From positions 62,001 to 126,000 of the forward strand of contig JAUHXA010000003.1 in assembly GCA_030427245.1 (NCBI GenBank): 64,000 nucleotides of DNA, read 5' to 3'. A program made the position numbers and the translations under genes. This document shows positions 25,801-32,769 of this stretch, piece by piece; position 1 is the first letter of the stretch; each line of letters starts with the position of its first letter. The notes below the pieces were generated by a model that saw only the letters and a program-made list of their open reading frames with translations, did not search any database and was not told the origin of the DNA. This DNA is from Bacteroidia bacterium (GTDB lineage Bacteria; Bacteroidota; Bacteroidia; Chitinophagales; UBA2359).

Positions 25801-28537
25801 CAATGACGAAAGTTATTGTGCGGGAGATGTGATTCCTGCTTTGACGGTAACAGACAATGGCGTAGATACTTATTCTTGGTTTGCAGACACCACTGCAATT
25901 GCTATCGCCAATGGAACAAGTTTCACACCTTCAATGGCTGGAGTATACTGGGTACAAGCAGTATCTACAAACAATTGTGTGAGTGAATTTACAGAAATTG
26001 AATTGATAGAGTTGGATGCCCCTCCAACACCGATTGTAACCGATGTGACGGTTTGTGAGGGAACATTGATACCCAACCCTATTGTGGCAAGCACAGCGGG
26101 AGGTACTTTAAACTGGTCTGCTGATACAGGTGCTTCTAATACAGGCAGTTTTGATGGTAGTGGATTTGCGATTGGAGAACACACAATTACAATTTTTGAA
26201 GAAAGTACGGATGCTTGTGAAAGTCCATCGGTCAGTTTTGTATTGACTGTGGAAGATTGCAACCAAAATTGTCCTACGGTGACAAGTTCACCTACGAGTA
26301 GTTTTGAAAATTGTGGTACGGAGAATTATACGCTTGAAATTGCTCTGAATGATCCCGACAATACTTTAGACCGTATCGAATGGGTTTCAAATGGTAGTAT
26401 TGTAGCATCAGATGTGACTACGTTTGATGTCAATGCAATTCCTGTAGGTTGTGATCCGACTGTTCTGGTTTATACCGTCAATATTTATTGCAGTCTTAAC
26501 CCGAATGTACCTATTTTGGCGGGAACTTTTGACATTACGGCTTATCCTTTAGCCGATGCCACAATCACGATAGTAAATGGCGGATGTACCATTCAAGCAC
26601 AACCAACTTGTCCTAATTTCAGCATTGTAGGCGATGATACAGTGACTACTACAACGGATGGCGACAACAGCACAGTCGTCTTTACTGTTCAAAACGACGA
26701 TACAAATTTGGGCAATAATTGTATGACGACCCTTAATGCCAACTTCGATTGTGTTATTACAGATTGTCCAACGATTACGAGTATCAACGCAGGCAATTCG
26801 ATATGTGTAGGAGAAGATATTTTGCTGACGGCTACTCTCAACGACCCCAATGGAAAATTAGACCGAATAGAATGGATAAACGATTCGGGTACGGTTATCA
26901 GCAACGATTTGAGTTTTGTTCACTCTGAAAATGTGACAGGTTGTGATGCACAAACCTTCAACTATACCTTGCAGATTTACTGCGATGATGATCCCAATAC
27001 ACCAACGGCTAGTAATACGGTAACTTGGACGGTTTATCCCGTTCCTGAAAATATTGTGGAAGTAGGTGGATGTAGTTTGGAAGTGATGGATGTGGATTGT
27101 GGTGGAAATTTGACCATTGTGTATTCTAGTGACAATGGTACTACTTGGCTACCTTCGCCCAACGATACGCCTATTGATGGTGAAACTTGGCTGTGGGAAG
27201 CTTCGATAACTGGTGCGCCTGATGGCTGCAATTTGAGTGGCGAAGTGATGGCTGTGTGTGACTGTTCGCCTCCTCAAACACCAATTGCAGTATCAAGTCA
27301 GTTGATTGAGATTTGTGAAAATGAATCAATACCTACTTTTGAAGTGATGCTTATAGATGGTGATTTTGTTTCGTGGTATGATGTAGCTACGGGCGGTGAA
27401 GCCATTGCTCAAGGCGTAACTTTTACTCCTATTGAAGCGGGCATTTATTATGCCGAAGTAGGCAATGACAACGATGACTGTGTAAGTGAAAGGGTAATGT
27501 TTGAATTAACAATCAACCCATTGGATGATGCCGACTTTAGTTATGCAAACACTTCTTTCTGTTTGGGAGATATATCTGTGGCTTTACCAGATTTGGTGGC
27601 GACTACAGGCGGAACGTTCTCGGCAGACAATGGATTAACGATTGATGCCAATACGGGTGCTTTCGATTTGAGCAGTATCTCACAGACAGGAACTTTCACG
27701 ATTACCTATACAACTCCCGAACCTTGCAGCAATAGTCAAAACGTTGAAATTCAAGTAGCTGCCAACGATTTGGTTTTGGATGCAGGAGAAGACATAGAAG
27801 TATGTGAAGGGGAAAATATTTCGCTCAATGCGGAATTGCAGGGCATAGCAGACCTTCAATGGTCAGCGAATGGTTTGTCGGAAAATTTCAGCGATCCATT
27901 GAGTCTGATTACCAGTTTTATCACTCCTGATACAGGCTTATTCACGCTTTACCTAACGGCTGCCAACGAATGTGGAGACGATGTACTGGATTCTCTGTTG
28001 GTCAGTGTCCTTCCTTTGGTATCTATTGACATTGAAGGAAATACCAACATTACAGAAGGAGAAAGCACGACTTTGGAGGCAATCAGTGAAGGAACGACCG
28101 ATTTTATTTGGTTTTCAGATGTGGGAGTCAGCAGCTTAAGTTGTACGGATTGCCCAAATCCAGTAGCAACCCCAATCGTCAATACCACTTATTTTGTGAC
28201 TTCGAATGAGTTGTGTGCAGACACTGCCAGCATAACCATTCAAGTCAGAGATGTGGAAACACTTACCGTTGTAGTTGAAAATGCCTTTAGTCCAAATGGA
28301 GATGGTGTGAACGACGAATTCATCGTAGCAGCAGATGGAAATTTGACTGAATTCAACATTATGATTTTCAATCGTTGGGGCGAAAAAGTCTATGAAAGCA
28401 ACAGTGTCAATGAATACTGGAATGGAGTTTACAAGGACGAAATTCAACCCATTGGAGTGTATGCTTATCTTATTCGCTACCAATTTGAAGGAGAGAACAC
28501 TAAAACAAAGGCTGGAAACGTTACGATAATTAGATAA
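16859..28537 (+). CDS. Giant repeat adhesin with T9SS type-B C-terminal domain
   Basis: A 3892-residue cell-surface protein. It has a signal peptide (cut after LSLQAQG, about residue 31) and then a lamin-tail-like domain at about 33-200 (LMVNEISQGNTGQKEFAELV, DLRGWIVDDNNGDF). From about residue 415 to 2110 come some 23 Ig-like repeats of about 69 residues, each with NDFCxGS, TYNSYNWSNGDSGQ, GTYTVTV and GCTGTGE. From about 2110 to 3800 more diverse Cys-containing Ig-like modules follow. The C-terminal 85 residues (NAFSPNGDGVNDEF, IMIFNRWGEKVYES, YAYLIRYQ) are the gliding-motility/T9SS type-B sorting domain. The family works in adhesion or gliding. Neighbouring repeat units are nearly identical at the DNA level, so copy number is probably variable. 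It is followed by a hairpin and a PA14-OmpA gene. Confidence 0.93.
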   Translation: MYMFQRYSCILYVCLVTSFLTLWHPLSLQAQGLMVNEISQGNTGQKEFAELVVVGDPCTTVDLRGWIVDDNNGDFTDCPGPDNGALSGTGIAMGHIRFKYDPIWEEVPVGTIIVLYAYNPSLPTQQADLGSLDPTIPDYDDSNCDFLRLVPVNASNTYMEYDSTTPHTPTSGNGADNIVCPNGANAAAEGSPAYTPASYIPLTDTGFTGNFEFRNAGDACQIRQPDGSYFHGISYGTSGSGAPDIIGGPDNLHVSAVGGSNRNYFFDNGASDDYTNVANYIAGTASTDQTPGFPNSCLNAQWIESMRTAPDDEFQGASCPNMGAPATFCAGDQMTFSLTGCDSDSYLWTLDNGNATIVGADDGKSVVVEGVSAGSAILTVTATNAYTDLFTNLSGCSASSQDDLYTFVLTINAPATPAITGNDICGSGNSILSLNNTYTQYTWSNGGNMLTTSVSAAGTYTVTVTDGNGCTATDDITINVNTLPVVDIENNPGTDILEFCEGDATFLGATLSGNGPYGYNWSNGQTNNIITVNNAPPGTHTFTVTVTDGDGCTGTDDVVVEIIPIPTSSSLTIELCEDTPGSGIATGVDLTEYNLLLNDTPNVEFDWFDGDLVTYVYISNPTNFDFPPSNNALSVDIIDDIAVSDCYISLIIPYTIFSSSVFSPIGNDFCEGETTTLSVSETFNNYVWSNGVTAQSITVSTGGTYTVTITNDNDCTSTGTVSVIEVSNSIPTVSGNDFCEGENTTLSVSETYDTYNWSNGDAGQSISVNTSGTYTVTVQNTAGCTNTGEVTVNELTNLDPTINGNNFCVGSDVVISVAETYTTYDWSNGDTGQSISINTAGTYTVTVEDSNGCTGTAQVSISESSISSPTINGNDFCEGTNTPLSVIETYSIYNWSNGDAGQSINVNTAGTYTVTVEDASGCTGTAQIAISELPPLTPTVNGSDFCADTNTALSITEAYDTYSWSNGDAGQSINVNTAGTYTVTVEDASGCTGTGEIAINELPDLVPTVNGSDFCAGTNTGLSVTETYNTYNWSNGDAGQSINVAATGTYTVTVEDASGCTGTGEITINELPDLVPTVNGSDFCLGTNTALSVTETYDTYNWSNGDAGQNINVNTTGTYTVTVEDASGCTGTGEVTVNELSALNPTVNGDDFCTGSSTTLAVIETFNTYNWSNGDSGQNINVNTAGTYTVTVEDAIGCTGTGEVTVNETSVLAPTVNGNDFCVGSSTSLFLTGTYSSYDWSNGDAGQSISVNIGGTYTVTVEDASGCTGTGQTTVNVNPNPTPTVVGTDFCVGSNTILSVIETYNSYNWSNGDSGQNIFASTAGTYTVTVEDANGCTGTGQTTINTNPIPTPTVNGNDICQNSTSILSVTETYNSYNWSNGDSGQMITVSLWGTYTVTVEDSNGCTASAIVSINEIPALVPTVNGDDFCTGSNTVLSVSQTFNTYNWSNGDSGQNITVNTSGTYTVTVEDASGCTGTGEVTVNETTSLTPAVNGNNFCVGGSTDLSVPGTYTSYDWSNGDSGQNITVNTPGTYTVTVEDATGCIGTGEITVNQLPNALAPTLTGNDFCEGSNSTLSVVENYTNYNWSNGDSGQNINVNTSGTYTVTVENADGCTNTGEITINQSANLSPTVNGNDFCAGSSASLTVIENYTNYNWSNGDAGQNISVNLGGTYTVTVEDASGCTGTGEVTVNVLPALSPTVNGDDFCEGNTSTLSVAESFNTYDWSNGDAGQNISVGIAGTYTVTVEDAAGCTGTGEVTINELPTLTPTVNGDNFCVGSNTNLSVTQTYNSYNWSNGDSGQNITVDIVGTYTVTVQDATGCTGTGEVTVNETTSLTPTVNGNDFCIGSNTTLSVPGTYQSYNWSNGDAGQNINVNVSGTYTVTVEDATGCMGTGEITINELPNVATPTLSGDDFCAGSSTTLSVVETYNSYIWSNGEVTQNTDINLAGTYTVTVSNTDGCTATNEITIQNLASPTPSIDGEDICSGTVATLSVTESFETYLWSNGDVTQNITVGMTGTYTVTVSNTDDCTATANFTVNELTSPAPVITGSLVFCEGGTTTLTVSETFVQYYWSTNENSQGITVDAGGIYVVTVTANNGCTSETAVSVAEKLLPTATLTTNSPTCSGDDVNLTFELTGTAPWTLDYFNGFGNVSVNIPSSPHTITINPNQGIIINLNNITDSFCSNTLFESTEIIVNEAPTVSNIEVVCDNTNTTYTVSFDLSGGDSNSYDITGDAGNLIDNTFTSEPITSGESYNFSVNDDNQCGPVVVDGTHNCNCVTFAGTMPLTPIEVCEGEPVNLNNNGNETLDGDDLLGYILHSNVGTSVGTIFAQNDNGNFTFADASPPLNYNTTYYISVIAGSNDGTGNIDLNDDCLSVSSGTPVSFLQNPTPTAEGGGTTCGNTWDLVAIPSVGTGTWTANPAVGVSFGNVNNALTTVTITDAGNYVFTWTEDNNGCIASTTVAVTFTQSVVVDAGNDDEICNDEYDLEADSEGQAGMWTAAPAAGVSFTNDTDPTSRVTVANPGTYTFTWTVNNGECTVSDAVEITFYDGIGVTNRQHECIDNEFVVTFEIIGGDGNYLVDGSTDGLVGNVFTSQPIPSGEEYMFTITDGSPCFTFILIDDFFCNCTTNAGILPLDPIENCGFDATVSVTAGNPTLDDNDILVYVLHDGTIPLNILMSNTDGQFAFDDAILDYETTYFITALAGNDDNGDGLPDSEHACYETSNDTPIIFYGQPMVTVSADCGLTQSLTAMLQTSTGTATWNSTGTWSYTTTSGGSASFEDVNNPNTDFTATAAGDYTFTWTGAGGCASNVSTTIIEPLSASWTATCAADLLTYTVTLTIEGGTTPYIVNNVPIAGTVHTETFNAEDGFSFDIEDNGICESINIAGSWDCNCPSPADPTPLAAAQSYCEGEAVPNLEVMDNGVDIYSWYNDPNDVNPIFEGAVFSPTSGTATYWVQAVSPDGCVSNFVSIELIENASPNNPVGNDESYCAGDVIPALTVTDNGVDTYSWFADTTAIAIANGTSFTPSMAGVYWVQAVSTNNCVSEFTEIELIELDAPPTPIVTDVTVCEGTLIPNPIVASTAGGTLNWSADTGASNTGSFDGSGFAIGEHTITIFEESTDACESPSVSFVLTVEDCNQNCPTVTSSPTSSFENCGTENYTLEIALNDPDNTLDRIEWVSNGSIVASDVTTFDVNAIPVGCDPTVLVYTVNIYCSLNPNVPILAGTFDITAYPLADATITIVNGGCTIQAQPTCPNFSIVGDDTVTTTTDGDNSTVVFTVQNDDTNLGNNCMTTLNANFDCVITDCPTITSINAGNSICVGEDILLTATLNDPNGKLDRIEWINDSGTVISNDLSFVHSENVTGCDAQTFNYTLQIYCDDDPNTPTASNTVTWTVYPVPENIVEVGGCSLEVMDVDCGGNLTIVYSSDNGTTWLPSPNDTPIDGETWLWEASITGAPDGCNLSGEVMAVCDCSPPQTPIAVSSQLIEICENESIPTFEVMLIDGDFVSWYDVATGGEAIAQGVTFTPIEAGIYYAEVGNDNDDCVSERVMFELTINPLDDADFSYANTSFCLGDISVALPDLVATTGGTFSADNGLTIDANTGAFDLSSISQTGTFTITYTTPEPCSNSQNVEIQVAANDLVLDAGEDIEVCEGENISLNAELQGIADLQWSANGLSENFSDPLSLITSFITPDTGLFTLYLTAANECGDDVLDSLLVSVLPLVSIDIEGNTNITEGESTTLEAISEGTTDFIWFSDVGVSSLSCTDCPNPVATPIVNTTYFVTSNELCADTASITIQVRDVETLTVVVENAFSPNGDGVNDEFIVAADGNLTEFNIMIFNRWGEKVYESNSVNEYWNGVYKDEIQPIGVYAYLIRYQFEGENTKTKAGNVTIIR
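18841..23180 (+). repeat. Tandem coding repeats of about 207 bases
   Basis: About 20 well-conserved units of 69 codons lie inside the adhesin gene. An 81-base block at 19540-19620 recurs without a mismatch at 19747-19827, exactly 207 bases later. This indicates recent duplication or gene conversion. Confidence 0.88.
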
Positions 28538-28549
28538 AACGGTTCAAAA

Positions 28550-28590
28550 GGCTTTGGAGGCTATTATTGACAAACCTCCAAAGCCTCATT
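28550..28590 (+). terminator. Hairpin between adhesin and PA14-OmpA genes
   Basis: An 11-base perfect stem (GGCTTTGGAGG and its complement) with a 14-base loop, followed by TCATTTTA. The T-tract is weak, so it may be a leaky terminator letting some transcription into the next gene, or an mRNA-end stabiliser. Confidence 0.6.
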
Positions 28591-28609
28591 TTACTATATT
28601 TCTGTTTTC

Positions 28610-30040
28610 ATGAAAAGACTACTATTACTTGCAACTTGCTTGCTCATCAGCGGGGCAACTGCTAATGCCCAAGATTCTTATATTCAAAAAGCATACAAAT
28701 ATTTCTTTGGCTCTTGTCCAAGTTTTAGTGGCACAGCTTTCGATATACATAAAAAATCTGGAGATGGCCTGAATGCTACTTATTACAATGGTTCGAGTTT
28801 TGACCATGAGATATTGAGGCGAACAGATCCCGAAATTTATTTTTATTACAGCGGCACCAGCCCTGCCTTCGAGGTCAATGTTTACCAATTTTCGGTCGTA
28901 TGGTCAGGCTATTTGTATGCGCCCGTCAGTGGTGAATATATGATTACTTTCAAAGCAGACGATGGCGTAAGATTGTGGCTCAACGGTAAGACCTTGATCA
29001 ATGAATGGCATGGAAAAGAAGCATCGGAATATACCGAACGGGCTAAACTGACGGGCGGAGAGGCTTATGAAATTCGGATAGAATACTACCAAGCCAACAA
29101 GGAGGCAAGGGCAGAACTGTATTGGGAATATCCAGGTCAAAACAAGCGAGTCGTCCCACAAAAATACCTGTTTACCAACCTTGAAGAACCTCAAGAGCCA
29201 CTTGTTTTGTTGGGGCCTTCATTCATGACAGTTGATACACAGAAAAAATTCGCCCAACCAGAAACTCCTACTCCGCCTTCAAGACCCGATTATGATAACG
29301 CACTTGCTTCAACAAACCAAACCAATTCCAACGCTAAAAAAACTCAACCTACAGTCGTAGCTATAAATAATCCCACGCCGAATCGTCAAAAAGATGTAGA
29401 ATCTCCTGTTGTTGCTCAAGTAAATCCATCCGTAACAAATACGAGAATAACACAACGAAACAATAACAGCATAAACGCCAATACAAATGTAGGTGAAAAT
29501 ACTCTGACAACTCCAAGCGCTCAGACAAGTACTATAGATTCGGAAAATTCAGACCAAATCATTTCGGAGTCACTATCTATGCAGTCAAACGTAAATATAG
29601 AAAGTCACAATCCTTCCCTCCTAAAAATGGCGATTGGAAAAACCAAACCCAAAACAAAAGTGAGTTTACGACCTCGTAGAAGTGGCCCTATTATATTGAA
29701 GAACATTCTGTTTGACAAAGATAGATATCGCCTCAAACCTTCATCTTATGATGAACTAAATGCTTTGGTGGATACGCTTAAAAAGAATCTAAGTTTGAGT
29801 GTGCTAATTGCAGGACATACTGATTTTGCAGGGGATCCGATTCCCAACCAAAACTTATCGGAGTCTCGGGCAAGGGCAGTTGCAGTTTATTTAATTCGTC
29901 ATGGCATTAATTCTATGCGTATTCAAACAAAAGGTTATGGCGGGACTAAACCACTCTCTCGTGCGCCTTTGGGTACGGAAGACAGGCGTAAAAACAAAAG
30001 GGTAGAATATATTTTGATTGAAGAAGGAGCGAAACCCTAA
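28610..30040 (+). CDS. PA14 domain - OmpA C-terminal domain envelope protein
   Basis: A 476-residue protein with a signal peptide (cut after SGATANAQ, about residue 21). Residues about 45-190 form a PA14 beta-barrel (LNATYYNGSSFDHEILRRTD, FKADDGVRLWLNGKTLINEW), a carbohydrate-binding fold. A 160-residue Thr/Asn/Pro-rich linker follows. Residues about 360-476 are an OmpA-like peptidoglycan-binding domain (ILFDKDRYRLKPSSYDEL, IAGHTDFAGDP, NLSESRARAVAVYL, DRRKNKRVEY). It starts 72 bases after the giant adhesin on the same strand, so it may help anchor or display that adhesin. No outer-membrane barrel is present, so it is probably a periplasmic or surface tether. Confidence 0.9.
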   Translation: MKRLLLLATCLLISGATANAQDSYIQKAYKYFFGSCPSFSGTAFDIHKKSGDGLNATYYNGSSFDHEILRRTDPEIYFYYSGTSPAFEVNVYQFSVVWSGYLYAPVSGEYMITFKADDGVRLWLNGKTLINEWHGKEASEYTERAKLTGGEAYEIRIEYYQANKEARAELYWEYPGQNKRVVPQKYLFTNLEEPQEPLVLLGPSFMTVDTQKKFAQPETPTPPSRPDYDNALASTNQTNSNAKKTQPTVVAINNPTPNRQKDVESPVVAQVNPSVTNTRITQRNNNSINANTNVGENTLTTPSAQTSTIDSENSDQIISESLSMQSNVNIESHNPSLLKMAIGKTKPKTKVSLRPRRSGPIILKNILFDKDRYRLKPSSYDELNALVDTLKKNLSLSVLIAGHTDFAGDPIPNQNLSESRARAVAVYLIRHGINSMRIQTKGYGGTKPLSRAPLGTEDRRKNKRVEYILIEEGAKP

Positions 30041-30049
30041 GAAAATTTC

Positions 30050-30087
30050 AAAGCTCAAATTCAAATAAGTATTTGAATTTGAGCTTT
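30050..30087. terminator. Bidirectional terminator between convergent genes
   Basis: Perfect 18-base arms AAAGCTCAAATTCAAATA and complement, loop of 2 bases, between the PA14-OmpA stop and the glutathione peroxidase stop. Confidence 0.85.
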
Positions 30088-30091
30088 GTAT

Positions 30092-30580
30092 CTACAACAA
30101 TTCTTCAATCTTCTTGATTACTTTTTCTGCAATTGGGGAAGTAGTACTGTAGTAAAAATCTACCAATTTACCCTCTTTATCCACAAGATATTTGTGAAAG
30201 TTCCATTTTGGAGTGCTGGTCAATACGCCGTTTAACTTTTTTCTACTCAAAAACTGGAACAAATCAGAAGCTTCTTTTCCTTTTACTTCTGTTTTTTCGA
30301 ATACAGGAAAATTCACTCCATAGTTTTTTTGACAAAACGCTCCAATTTCTTCTCCTTCAAGAGGTTCTTGCTCTCCAAATTGATTCGATGGAAATGCCAA
30401 TACTTCAAATCCTTGGTCTTTGAAGTGCTGATAAAGTTCTTCCAATTCTCCTAATTGTGGAGTTAAACCACATTCAGAAGCGGTATTTACAATCATTACG
30501 ACTTTTCCAGCATAGTCTTTTAAGTTAACTTCTTCGCCCGCAAGATTGTGGACGGTGAATTGGTGAATCGATTGTGACAT
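30092..30580 (-). CDS. Glutathione peroxidase-family thiol peroxidase
   Basis: A 162-residue cytoplasmic peroxidase, full length for the family. The peroxidatic residue is a cysteine rather than selenocysteine (NTASECGLTPQLGELEELYQ, near residue 36). The family's FPSNQFGEQEP motif (catalytic Gln) and the WNFHKYLVDKEG motif (catalytic Trp/Asn) are both present. A further cysteine in IGAFCQKNYGVNFP is typical of the thioredoxin-dependent bacterial and plant type. It reduces hydroperoxides. Upstream lies a 228-base inverted-repeat element that probably displaces or contains its promoter. Confidence 0.93.
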   Translation of the reverse strand: MSQSIHQFTVHNLAGEEVNLKDYAGKVVMIVNTASECGLTPQLGELEELYQHFKDQGFEVLAFPSNQFGEQEPLEGEEIGAFCQKNYGVNFPVFEKTEVKGKEASDLFQFLSRKKLNGVLTSTPKWNFHKYLVDKEGKLVDFYYSTTSPIAEKVIKKIEELL

Positions 30581-30608
30581 ATTTATTCTGATGTTTTATT
30601 TTGTTATT

Positions 30609-30836
30609 TAGTGCTTGAACGGAAACTCTTAACTAATTGAGTGTTAAAACATAACTAAACACTTAAACAGACGAACTTTTTAAAGTTTCCCCATATATCA
30701 ATACCTTCAATAAATTCCTAATAAATTAACATCAAGTTGCTATAAGAATATAAAAATTGAAGGAAAAAGTTCGTTTGTTTTAACCATTAGTTATGTTTTG
30801 ATAGACAGACAATTATCTCTTTCCGTTCAGGCACTA
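30609..30836. mobile_element. MITE-like inverted-repeat element R3, non-coding
   Basis: The 228-base element begins TAGTGCTTGAACGGAAA and ends with the near complement (16 of 17 bases). Two further matched blocks lie at identical offsets in both arms: AAAACATAACTAA at offset 37 and ACGAACTTTTT at offset 62. The arms are about 75 bases and the centre about 80. No reading frame is present. The structure fits a miniature transposable element or a large structured RNA. It fills most of the 359-base gap between the peroxidase and hydrolase genes. Confidence 0.65.
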
Positions 30837-30939
30837 TTTAAATCATTGTGAGTTCCATCTGACCTTCAAAAAACGAAAATAAACAGATGAAATGGATTAA
30901 CACCACCACAGCTCAATGGTTCAGAATGACCAATAGATA

Positions 30940-31848
30940 CTACAAGTCTTCAATAAATTTTGCGATTTTCCGAATCGCTTTTCTGCTTTCAGGCATATAA
31001 TCCGCAAAAAATTGCCAAACGTGCAGCATATTTTCCCATATTTCTAAAGTGACTTCAACCCCATCTTCTTTTGCTTTTTCTGCCAATTTGAGAGAGTCGT
31101 CTAAGAGTACTTCATGCGTCCCAACTTGAATCAAAAGGGGCGGCAAGCCCGTTAAATCAGCATAAAGAGGTGAAATGAGAGGATGTCTTGGGGAGGTGTT
31201 TTTGAAGTAATCTTTGGAGTAGCGGTGAATGTCGCTTACTGCAATGATGAGGTCTTTTCGAGCATTGGTCTGATAACTTTCATTTTCTCCGTCCAAGTCC
31301 ACCCAAGGAGACAACAAAACGGCTGCTTTGGGTTGGGGCAGCTGCAATTCTTTCATTTTGAGCAAACTGGCAGTACTGAGTCCTCCTCCTGCGGAGTCAC
31401 CCATGATAATGATCTGAGAAGCACTATAAGTTTGTAAAAGGTATTGGTAAACTTCTATCGAATCTTCAATGGCGGCGGGATAAGGATGTTCGGGAGCCAA
31501 TCGGTAATCTATTGCCAATACTTTTGCATGGCAGGCTTTGGCGATATGAGCAATTAGACGTTTGTGGGTGTTGACCGAACAAATAGAGTATCCTCCTCCG
31601 TGTAGATAGTAAATAATATGAGGGGCGAGTGATTTTGAAGTAGTAGAGTTGGGAATGAACCAAGTAGAAGGGATACCTTTTATGTTGGTTTGAGTCATCT
31701 CCACTTTTAGATTTTTGACAGGCGGAAATTTTCGAGATTGCTGTTCAAAGTATCTTCGTATTACCTCAATCGGATAGTATTTCCCCCCTCTTTTATGCCT
31801 TTGCCACTTGAAGAAGACTTTGATAGCAATACTTTGGAGGCTTTGCAT
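30940..31848 (-). CDS. Alpha/beta hydrolase of the hormone-sensitive lipase (HSL) group
   Basis: A 302-residue esterase-type protein. The HSL oxyanion motif is seen as YYLHGGGYSICS near residue 82, the nucleophile elbow as IIMGDSAGGGLS near residue 150, and the acid and histidine in the C-terminal part (HEVLLDDS, ENMLHVWQ). No signal peptide is evident, so it is probably cytoplasmic. The substrate is unknown; small acyl esters are typical of the family. The start lies 57 bases after the neighbouring dismutase stop region, on the opposite side of the peroxidase, and all three genes are on the minus strand. Confidence 0.9.
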   Translation of the reverse strand: MQSLQSIAIKVFFKWQRHKRGGKYYPIEVIRRYFEQQSRKFPPVKNLKVEMTQTNIKGIPSTWFIPNSTTSKSLAPHIIYYLHGGGYSICSVNTHKRLIAHIAKACHAKVLAIDYRLAPEHPYPAAIEDSIEVYQYLLQTYSASQIIIMGDSAGGGLSTASLLKMKELQLPQPKAAVLLSPWVDLDGENESYQTNARKDLIIAVSDIHRYSKDYFKNTSPRHPLISPLYADLTGLPPLLIQVGTHEVLLDDSLKLAEKAKEDGVEVTLEIWENMLHVWQFFADYMPESRKAIRKIAKFIEDL

Positions 31849-31904
31849 TTTGTTTAGTGATTTGTAGTCAGAGTTGATTATCTTTGATATCCCTCACTCA
31901 CCCA

Positions 31905-32660
31905 TTAAGCCAAGGCTGCAAATCGCTCGCTGACATTGTTCCAATCCACAACATTGTAAAAATTGGAAATATAGTCACCCCGACGGTTTTGGTAATTAAG
32001 ATAGTAAGCGTGTTCCCAAACGTCAATGCCGAGGATAGGCGTTCCTGTTTGTTCTACTAAACTTGCCATCAATGGATTATCTTGATTTGGAGTAGTAGTA
32101 ATAAATAATTTTTTGTCTGCCCCAACACATAGCCAGGCCCAGCCCGAACCAAAAACAGAACTTGAAGCAGTTGAAAAGGCTTCTTTAAACTTGTCGACAT
32201 CTCCAAAAGCCGCATTGATGGCATCTGCCAATTGCCCTTCAGGTTGACCACTTGCTTCGGCAGGTCCAATGACCGACCAAAAAAGGCTGTGATTGAAGTG
32301 CCCACCACCATTGTTTCGCACAGCCGTATCTGAATCTTTATCAGAAACACTTTTGATAATTTCCTCCAAAGTCTTACCTTCAAAAGCAGTTCCTTTTACA
32401 GCAGCATTGAGTTTTTTGACATAGCCTGCATGATGTTTGTCGTGGTGAATTTCCATAGTTTGAGCATCAATATTCGGAGCTAAGGCATCAAAACTATATG
32501 CCAAAGCAGGTAGGGTGAAGCCTCCTGTAGAAGTTTCAGCAGCCTGATTTTTATTATCATTTGCCGTTTTATCGGGTGTTTGTTGGCATCCTACCATTGG
32601 ATTGATGATGATTCCTGCAGTTGTTATTGCAGTAGCTTTGAGAAATGTTCGTTTATCCAT
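31905..32660 (-). CDS. Exported Fe/Mn superoxide dismutase, putative lipoprotein
   Basis: A 251-residue protein. The N-terminus MDKRTFLKATAITTAGIIIN ends in a lipobox-like MVGC, so it is probably a lipoprotein exported to the envelope, unlike most dismutases. The catalytic domain runs from about 48 to 250. Metal ligands and signatures are in EIHHDKHHAGYVKKLN, GGHFNHSLFW and DVWEHAYYLNYQNRRGDYI, the last being the classic DVWEHAYY motif. It converts superoxide to peroxide and oxygen. It is divergent from the M61 peptidase gene, with 109 bases between the starts. Confidence 0.94.
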   Translation of the reverse strand: MDKRTFLKATAITTAGIIINPMVGCQQTPDKTANDNKNQAAETSTGGFTLPALAYSFDALAPNIDAQTMEIHHDKHHAGYVKKLNAAVKGTAFEGKTLEEIIKSVSDKDSDTAVRNNGGGHFNHSLFWSVIGPAEASGQPEGQLADAINAAFGDVDKFKEAFSTASSSVFGSGWAWLCVGADKKLFITTTPNQDNPLMASLVEQTGTPILGIDVWEHAYYLNYQNRRGDYISNFYNVVDWNNVSERFAALA

Positions 32661-32708
32661 AGTCTAACTTTTATTACGCAAATTAAAAATACTTTTGCAG
32701 TTTTGGTG

Positions 32709-32716
32709 TAATTTTG
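32709..32716 (+). promoter_or_regulatory. TAnnTTTG -7 box before the M61 peptidase
   Basis: TAATTTTG is an exact consensus match, 53 bases before the start. Another match (TACTTTTG) lies at 32690-32697. Confidence 0.35.
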
Positions 32717-32769
32717 GTTATTAATTGAAGGAAAAACCCGTTTTGTTGCAAATAAACCTCGTTACTATT

